DNA of 64,000 nucleotides from Haemaphysalis longicornis (Eukaryota > Arthropoda > Arachnida > Ixodida > Ixodidae). The position numbers were made by a program, and so were the translations under genes. Below, one piece after another: positions 57,181 through 64,000 of this stretch. The DNA is taken from the NCBI GenBank assembly GCA_013339765.2, contig CM023449.1, forward strand, positions 207,594,794-207,658,793, written 5' to 3'. The stretch's first letter is position 1; every line of letters starts with the position of its first letter. A model generated the notes under the pieces. It saw only the letters and a list, made by a program, of their open reading frames with translations, had not been told where the DNA came from and ran no database searches.

Positions 57181-58027
57181 CAGGCGCCTCGGGCGGGGGA
57201 GACTCTCCTCCCGCACCTGTGCACTTGGCGCCTCACTCTACTACAAAGTGAGCGGGCTCGCAAATGTAAGCCGCTTACTTGCGTTTTTACAGGTGTAAGC
57301 CATGTGGTGCGGATGTAAACCGCGTGATTGTGTTGCTACTGCCAAAGGCAGTTCCAATTGCATTATGTAAACAGAGGTCATGTTCAGAGTATCCAATAAG
57401 TTTTGTGGCCCCAAATGGGAAGGTGGGCCAAATAAGTGTATGTGGTACAGTCAACAAACCAATGGTCGGTTTCTTTTGTATTTGTTTTTGCATTTGAATG
57501 TTTTGAAGTTGCATATGTAGCAAGGAAGACCCGAGTAAATGAAACGTCTTGTGTAAAGGGAGCTGGTGCTTGGGGTGGGGGAGTAGTTCCCCCCCCCCCC
57601 CCCCTCCCAGGACACAGGCTGTCCTCTCAGTGCACAATTTATGTACCAAGAAGTGTACGTCATTTGCATTCGTGTTCATGCAATGTTAGTTTTTCACTCA
57701 TTTCGTATCTGCTTTGTTAATAGCAAGGAGAGATGTCGTCCTGCAGTGTAACGGACGGACCGATTATGTAAACGTGGAAAAGCGTAACCACGAGTGTTTT
57801 GTACTTCCTTTTGTTACAAGAGAAAATAAAAATTCCTTGCCTGACCCCTGCCACTTCCCCAAACTGGGACAGACGGGGCATGCAAACTGCTTAAATCCGG
57901 CTCTACGCAAGAGAGGGCACCACTACCTCCGAAGTGCGCGATTGCTCCCCACCGGCGCTTCCCGGCGCCCCATCTGCACGCGCCGTGTGACAAGAGAGAC
58001 AATTACAATTTTTGAATCACGGCCGGA
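57181..58027. other. No recognised gene; C16 run
   Basis: The LINE 3' UTR may continue for some distance. A run of 16 C lies at 57589-57604. Frames around it (94 and 130 codons, opposite strands) are not recognised. Confidence 0.5.
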
Positions 58028-58069
58028 CTATAGTGCCTAGAATATCCCAGTATATTCTAGGCACTATAG
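58028..58069. repeat. Perfect 18 bp hairpin
   Basis: CTATAGTGCCTAGAATAT, loop CCCAGT, then the exact reverse complement. CCGGA flanks the left arm and CCGGAC follows the right arm. Confidence 0.95.
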
Positions 58070-58994
58070 CCGGACTTGACTGTCTTCCTCCCGCGCTCCC
58101 CTTACGGCTTTCGCTTTGGATCGTCTTGCTGCCTGCCGCCGCAAGTTGGGGGTGGCGCTGCTAGGCCACTGTTGCTCCGCCGCCGCCAAGCGCGTTCGCA
58201 GGCGCAGTGTGTGCGCCGCAGCGCCGGTTACAACCACGTGAGTAACAATTTGTGCCGCAGAAAGTGCATGGTTGCACATCCTCCGATGAATATGCACTGT
58301 TGTCCAGTAAGCTGCCAGCATCTAACCTAGTAACGCTGGCCAGCACTCATAGCGGCGAAAGTTGATGGTGGCGCCATGAAAATATGTCCTGAAGATCGAC
58401 CGCATTGTGTGATGGAGAAATGGCTTCGTGTTCAGCAGGTTCAATTCAAGGACCTAAAATCGCTACATTCACATAGCGAGCGCCTTATGGTAGTGATGTT
58501 GCCTACAAACAAGCTAGGATTATTCGGTCAGTTGGAGCCTCATAGTTGAACTGCTATCCACTTAACAATCGGATTTACTATTTGTCAAGGAGTATTGCCA
58601 AGCCGTATATAAATATCCAGGGCTCACCAATTTTTCCGAGAAATCAACCAGAAAAACTCGCACATCGGGGTAGGAACACAGCTCACAAGCAATACACTGC
58701 AACTCAGTGCAAATTGCCGGAAATGCGAAGTGAGACTGTAAGGATAGCAAAGCAGAAAAACCAGCCTGCAAGAGAAACCATTGCGATGTTTTAGATGGCT
58801 CGCCGTGGTCACACTGGCATAAGTATGCCGCTATTGGGTTTATCGGCCAAATAAATTCCGTATCTTGCCCCTGAATCATTCCAAACGGCCGCACCCTGGT
58901 TTCTCTGCCTTGTTTTTAACACGAAATTGTTTTAGGCCCGGGCACACGAAGATCTCAGTGACGTGATATCCATCACGGAAGTGTCGTCGCCAGA
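58070..58994. other. No recognised gene
   Basis: GC-rich first 200 bases, AT-rich after; frames of up to 110 codons lack motifs. Confidence 0.55.
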
Positions 58995-59140
58995 AAAAGT
59001 GCCATTGACGCGGCGGCGGCCGGTTTCAAGCCCACGATTCTCTCGCAACAAAGTACGTGGCGCTCTTCCCACTGCGCTACGAACCGAGACGTGAGCAGCA
59101 CTACGAACGCGCCTTATGTCCTTCCCTATGACTCTTTCAG
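58995..59140 (-). mobile_element. tRNA-derived SINE, copy b of the 14.4 kb family
   Basis: On the minus strand GGCGCGTTCGTAGTG, then TAGCGCAGTGGGAAGAGC (A-box-like, around 59070-59087) and GGGCTTGAAACC (B-box-like, about 59020-59032). It shares head and box order with the copy at 14408-14541; the T tail is less clear (CTTTTTCTGG). Confidence 0.65.
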
Positions 59141-59622
59141 ATGGTGCGCGCCGTCCAGGAGAGGCGAAGCGAAGTAGCGCATCATGACGCTAATGAGCGC
59201 CGACAGTTGGTACCTCGATCTCAGCGCCTTCGTGTACAGGGGACGCGCTTGAATTGAGGCACCCTCCGCTGTTTTTTTGTTTTTGCGTGTCGGCGTCACT
59301 TCGTCTGGCGGGGTCAGGCTCGCGAACCCTTCGCACAAGAAGGAAATTCCTTTAACATTCAACTGCTCCTGTGAAGGCCCCTTTCACTTTCGTGTTTTGC
59401 CCATTCCTATGAAAGAGGGATCAACCACAATTTTTTGTTTTCTTTTGTGTGTGTGTGGTATCGGGTGTCACACAGTGATCGGTTGTTGGAGTTATCTGTA
59501 CTTCAGAACGTCAAAACATATTGCCATTTTGTCGCCTGACAGATGGCTAGTATACGCTGCGGAATGTAATTTTTCGTCGATGTGCGCATTTTTTGTGTAA
59601 TATATGAGCGTTTTTACGAATA
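59141..59622. other. No recognised gene
   Basis: Nothing supported. Confidence 0.6.
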
Positions 59623-59838
59623 AATGATGACTGATTGGTTGTGGGGTTAAATGCACCGACGCTACGCAGGCGATTAGGCGCACCATAGGGGAAAGCTCCG
59701 GATGAATTTTGACCGCCTGGGTATCTTAAACGACCGCCGGAATGTCAAAGACACAGGCGTTTTCGCTTTTCGTCTCCACCATAAAAGCAGCCTCCGTGGC
59801 CGGGAATCGCACCCGCATTCCCGAGCTGGGAATATATG
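59623..59838 (-). mobile_element. Ruka-like SINE, 5'-truncated, minus strand
   Basis: On the minus strand GGGTGCGATTCCCGG (B box), CGAAAAGCGAAAACGCCTGT, GATACCCAGGCGGTCAAAAT and CCGGAGCTTTCCCCTATGG, then an AACCCCACAACCAATCAGTC tail. It matches the copies at 22.75 and 38.39 kb. The A box is lost. Confidence 0.8.
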
Positions 59839-60934
59839 CTAGTTGGAAGTAGAGCTTGTCCCTGTCGTCCTCCTTCGTCCTTGGTGTAATTTTTTTGCGT
59901 TTTACACGTCTGCATTAGGCAGTTCTTGTGGGGTGTGTTGCTTTTTCATTCAGGTATAGCCCTACGGTATATGCTTCTTTCCCAAGACTGTGTAAAGCTG
60001 GACATAAAATAAAACTTTCTGTGTCACGGTGCGCCTCAAGTCAGGAATGTTGCAAGCAAATATAGTATATACGCGAACAACTTTTGCTCTGATCTTATTG
60101 TGTAACAACTGCCTTGCGTATATATACCAGAACAGAAAAATATGGGCCATATCAGTTGCACCAACTGCCCCGTTTCATGCGGAAATGCCCCCGCGAAAGC
60201 TCACTGGTTATGTTGTCCACGCTCAAGCTGCCTTGCTCTTGCCTTGCGCGGAGACGCGGCGACGCAGAGCTTGCGGTGAGGTGGTGCTGTCCTCGTGCGG
60301 TCAGCCCCTGCAACAACGCGTCAGAAAAAATCCTATGTGCCGCGCCTGTATAGGGACCGGGCAGCTGGACGGGTGGCGCCACCACTCGGCACTCCCATCG
60401 TCAGTGGAATGAGCCTATGGTCCCTAGAAATTGTGCTAGTCTGCCGTCCGCGCGCTTTCTCTATGGGAAGGCGTGTCCGCGCCGCTGATGCACGCACAGC
60501 GCTGCGCAGAGGGCGCTGCGAGCAATCGGAGCGCCCGAGCGGCCGGAGTGAGAGCGGCCGGCCGGCCTGTGCCGCGCGCTACTGCCGCGGAGCGCGAGCG
60601 CGCATCGGGGTTTGTCGGCCACTTAGAGCGGTGAAATCGAATGGTACGAGGTACACCAGCTCACAATTGAAGGTACGGTAGCACTATAAGACATTTTAGT
60701 TTCACGCCCCGAGTGTTTCGCGAATTGGAGCCTCTTTGCAGCCGCTGAATTTCGCGAGTGAGACCGAAGGATGAAACCGCACCAACTAGCGTAGCCGTTT
60801 CACTACCACCGCTTGAACCATTATTAAAGTGAAGCTTTCTATGTCTCACTGATGGCCTATGCCGCCTCGAAAAAGACTGCAGGAAAGCCAACTGTCTCTG
60901 ACGACGGTGCTGTTCGTGAGTAAAGTGAGAGGGA
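59839..60934. other. No recognised gene; partial dispersed repeat
   Basis: A GC-rich part (60340-60620) contains TAGGGACC (60355) and its inverse GGTCCCTA (60419). The ~46 bp at 60410-60456 match 63398-63445 in reverse orientation. Frames in the region are open in several phases and unrecognised. Confidence 0.5.
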
Positions 60935-61262
60935 AAAAAAAAACGCTTCCCGTGGTCAGAATCGAAGCTGGCTCCATCGCGTTTTGAAGCCGACGTCTAT
61001 CTCAATGCGCATTTCCAACATCGTCAAAGCAGTTTGGATTTGGAGAGGAGTGCAGTCAGAAAAATTATCCACTCCTCCACTCCGCAACGATGGTTGAACA
61101 CGAAGCTTTCTTCGCGTGAAATTAAACGGCAAAGGGTCGATGTCAAATCCGGCCCGATCAGAAGTCCAAAATGCGTGCGAGCCAAAGTGAAAGCTCAATG
61201 AGTCAAATTCAAAACTCAGACGACAAGGAATCGCTCACAAGAAAGCTTCGCGTTCAACCACC
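60935..61262 (-). mobile_element. tRNA-like T-tailed repeat, copy at 61 kb
   Basis: A run at 60936-60945, then CGTGGTCAGAATCGAAGCTG, CCATCGCGTTTTGAAGCCGA and, at the far end, AAGAAAGCTTCGCGTTCAAC. These match the copy at 54.955 kb in order, but this copy is longer by about 130 bases in the middle. Confidence 0.5.
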
Positions 61263-62079
61263 AATGTTCAGACAGTGAGATCCCGTTCAAAAAGAGCTCC
61301 CTGCATGCGGCACCAGAAGCTGCGTTTGTTCCACATCGAAACTACCGGGTCATTCCCGAACGTCATTGACGGTGACAAGCACGCAGACGGCTGGTAGGCT
61401 GACAAAAAGAAAAGCGAAAGCTTGAGTAAAATGTTGTGCCAGCAAAAACTTGTTCCTATATACTTTGGGCAGAGTGCGGGGGGAGGGGGGATAAAGCAAG
61501 GTATGTATGTCATGACAGTATAAATAAACCTCAATATTTTTACTCCTTGGTTTCAAACAGCCGCGGTTATAATGATTGGCCAAACACAAATATTCCCCCG
61601 TTTTGCTTTCCCCGCGTGCGTCTCGCAATTCCCTCCGAGTGTGTGGGTTACCAAAAAGAACGCGTGCAATGAGCTATGCAAGCGAAGTTGATTTGCAGCC
61701 GGGTGTTATTAAAAATCAGTTTCACGTACCCAATGCTGGCGAATGTATCAAATCGTGGTGTTCACGAAAATTACAGGCACGCAAAGGAGGTTTGATAGTA
61801 CCCAAATTTTTGAAAATTTCTAGGTGCGGAGTGTTGGGTTAAGCGAAATGCGAAAAATGAATGGCCAGATCACTGGAACAAGAGGTAGTGCTGGTAACAA
61901 ACGCTCCAATGCACAGGGACGCTTCCGGAATACAGGCAAAATATTTTGCAGGAAAAAAAAAACAATTTTTTTAGGTATCGCGGAAAAAGAACTGCGTGAT
62001 GCTCGCCTGTTTCGCATTCGCATCTGGTCCCAAAAAAGTGTTCTCGAGCTTCTCAATGCCGCATCAACCGTTGGTCGCT
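61263..62079. other. No recognised gene
   Basis: Frames under 95 codons, no motifs. Confidence 0.6.
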
Positions 62080-62526
62080 AACGCTATATTTTATCTTGCT
62101 GTGAAGCAGGCAAAGCATATGTTTTTCTTGTTCCTGCCGTTTTTGACACTTCTTGAGACACGTCATCGTCCAGATGATCAGAAGCGTCTTCCCCAGCTAT
62201 ATCAACAATGTAGGCGTCGGACAGCACTCCGCTAAACGGGACACCGGCCGTGCACACTGCGTACCCCGCGCAAATTTGCCGTTCGCGACGGTGTTCGGCG
62301 CGTAATGACGGCTCAGCATTAACCGAGAGCTTATCAGCTGCCTGCAGCGGATGTTGCATTGCGTCCTCTTTGTCAACATTTCGAGATATCCGTGATCCCC
62401 GAACAGACGTTTGGAGACAAAGGGTGGAAAATGTCGCCTATGGCAGGTATATGCACGGAAAAAAAAGGCTTCGACTTAACCGGTATTTCGAGATATCCGA
62501 GTTCGAGTTATGGAGAAATCACTGTA
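62080..62526 (-). pseudogene. pogo/Tigger-like element remnant: one TIR end and a C-terminal transposase-like piece
   Basis: On the minus strand the end begins TACAGTGATTTCTCCATAAC, followed by CGAACTCGGATATCTCGAAA and TACCGGTTAAGTCGAAGCC. This resembles Tigger/pogo TIRs as I remember them, with TA at the edge (62525-62526). CGGATATCTCGAAAT recurs about 100 bases inside. The minus-strand frame from about 62359 to 62084 includes SGVLSDAYIVDIAGEDASDH and LDDDVSQEVS, acidic like pogo transposase C-termini. The catalytic part is missing and the other TIR was not found. The family call is tentative. Confidence 0.4.
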
Positions 62527-63586
62527 TCTGATGACTGAAGGTGATGAAACTTCGTATGCATGTGCACACGTCTTTTTTTTATTCGGCATTTACATTTAAC
62601 AGATTCCCAGTTGGCTGGACGTAACTGAGGGGGCCGCGAAGACGTGCGCTTATGTACAGGGGACAACATCTTAGGAAACTTGCAAAAAAATACGGTTCCA
62701 AAGAGCCATACAAAAAAGCGGAGCGCCGACACACCACAAACACATTTTCACGCGCTTACTAATCCATCAGTTAACAACGGGGGGAGGAGGGGGGGTATTC
62801 ACAAAGAACGGTTGTTTGCTAGCTGAAGTCCCGCATGATGTTTCCAAGCTGGAAAACGATCCTGTGCCGGCAGTGTTCCCGAAGCTCCCGAGTATGTGTC
62901 GAAATCGAAATAGCGTAGCGACACGATTCCGCGGTTTTTACAAGGCTCGATCCTTCATACTACGCGAAAACGTACTCCTGTCACTCCACTCTTCGGTTAA
63001 AACTCTTCGTACTGGTAAGAACCAACTTATTTGGCTAGTCTGGTTTGTCGACAGAAACGGAATGGTGTGTTTGAGAAATAAAGATGCGCAGGCAGGGGGC
63101 GATAGTAGGGGGGAGTAGAAGAGGAGGAAGAGGAGGATCGGAGGGGCGCTCACTGCCTCGCTAATCGACTCGAGCACCACATCGGAAGGCCAGACGCTGG
63201 TCCTCTTTCGGCTACATATGGTTCGAAAAGGGGCAGTTAAAATGGGCTGAACCCGCCCAGAAATAGGGCAGAACTACGAAGGCACAGCGGCACGGCAGCA
63301 GAGCGCCGTCCGCCGATGCCATCGCGCCGGCCGGCACCGCGATCCGATTGACTGCAAGCGCCGCCGCTGCATGCATCACGGAGGAGCCCCTTCGCGGCCG
63401 GCGGACGGCAGACTACAACATATTTCTAGGGACCATAATGAGCCGGTGCATTGGACTACCCAGCCTCCCGTTGTTTTTGTCGTGTTTGCTTCGGTGCTTT
63501 GTATGTTTTGGTGGCGTTGTGAGCCGACATGTGAGAGTTAAACGAAGTCTAAACAGATGTGTTGGCGTTTCTTAGATGCAATAATG
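62527..63586. other. No recognised gene
   Basis: Contains the plus-oriented partner (63398-63445, TTTCTAGGGACCATAATGAG) of the 60.41 kb repeat. The rest shows nothing supported. Confidence 0.55.
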
Positions 63587-63858
63587 GACTGCGTAAACTT
63601 GTCGGACGCGTCTAAAGTTGGGTATCGGCTGCAATGGCATAAGCGCTTTTGCAGCGATCTGCGCTTGGCTCCACCCGTTCTGAATACGAATAAAACTACT
63701 ATTATGAGTATTTTCTTCTTAAATGCACTCACGGCTACGCAAACTTATTGGATGCTTGTAAGGTTGGGGGTGGGCTACATTGACACGAGCGGTTTTGCAG
63801 CGCTCTGCGCCTGGCTCCGCGCGATCTGAGTAGGAGTCAAACTATTAGCAATATTAGA
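63587..63858 (+). repeat. Diverged tandem duplication, about 130 bp units
   Basis: Two units share CG(T/C)AAACTT(G/A)T, TTTTGCAGCG(A/C)TCTGCGC(T/C), TGGCTCC and (A/T)ACTATTA(T/G)(G/C)A in order (63587-63712 and about 63730-63858). Similarity is roughly 70% by eye. Confidence 0.7.
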
Positions 63859-64000
63859 ATTCATTTCTACCACTTTAAATTATCTTCACTGGTTTCAATG
63901 ACTACGGTTTCCACGCCAGCCTTAGCGCTGGGGTACCTCGATACGTGTGCTTTAATAGAAAGGCTCCTGCATACGAGATGGATTACCGTGTAGCCGTAGA
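63859..64000. other. No recognised gene
   Basis: Short end of the window; nothing seen. Confidence 0.6.

Overview
The window looks like repeat-rich intergenic DNA from a hard tick (Ixodida, probably a metastriate such as Rhipicephalus, Dermacentor or Amblyomma). The basis is: several I-superfamily LINEs with tick-style proteins, tRNA-derived SINEs matching what I remember of the tick SINE Ruka, a Tx1/L1-type LINE, pogo-type DNA transposons, and many non-autonomous terminal-inverted-repeat (TIR) elements. I see no convincing host gene. Nearly every long reading frame that can be explained belongs to a transposable element or to a satellite repeat that is open in several frames by chance. The organism is an inference from remembered element families; no search was run.

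Layout. 1-0.47 kb: part of a minus-strand LTR. 2.4-13.2 kb: two near-complete I-type LINEs head to tail, each with ORF1 (three CCHC knuckles) and ORF2 (endonuclease, reverse transcriptase, RNase H, terminal zinc motif). ORF1 of the first is intact; the other frames are interrupted. 14.4-18.65 kb: a T-tailed SINE, a minus-strand LINE fragment, a LINE 3' tail and an internally deleted pogo element. 22.7 kb: a Ruka-like SINE. 24.5-28.1 kb: two LINE fragments around a ~0.9 kb near-perfect palindrome. 30.0-31.3 and 45.55-46.07 kb: two copies of a TTAA-flanked MITE, the first carrying a nested TTA-flanked MITE. 34.6 and 36.2-36.7 kb: LINE 3' ends. 39.7-40.9 kb: a cluster of GTCACGTGAC palindromes and an inverted repeat. 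41.2-42.5 kb: minisatellites, part of them inside an element with palindromic ends. 43.9-44.6 kb: another TIR element.

47.7-54.95 kb: an array of 22 full and one partial ~314 bp unit, in alternating A/B sequence blocks, bracketed by 15 bp inverted repeats that are each nearly self-palindromic. Two other islands (32.2 and 41.8-42.5 kb) have closely similar ends, so these may be one family of palindrome-ended, repeat-carrying elements. This is the best candidate here for something undescribed. 55.7-57.2 kb: 3' half of a Tx1/L1-type LINE. 57-64 kb: SINEs, hairpins, a pogo/Tigger-like remnant and small duplications.

Nothing here works as a pathway; the logic is successive insertion, nesting and local duplication. 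Single-base frame breaks are common, some at homopolymers, so real decay and long-read consensus errors cannot be separated from the sequence alone.
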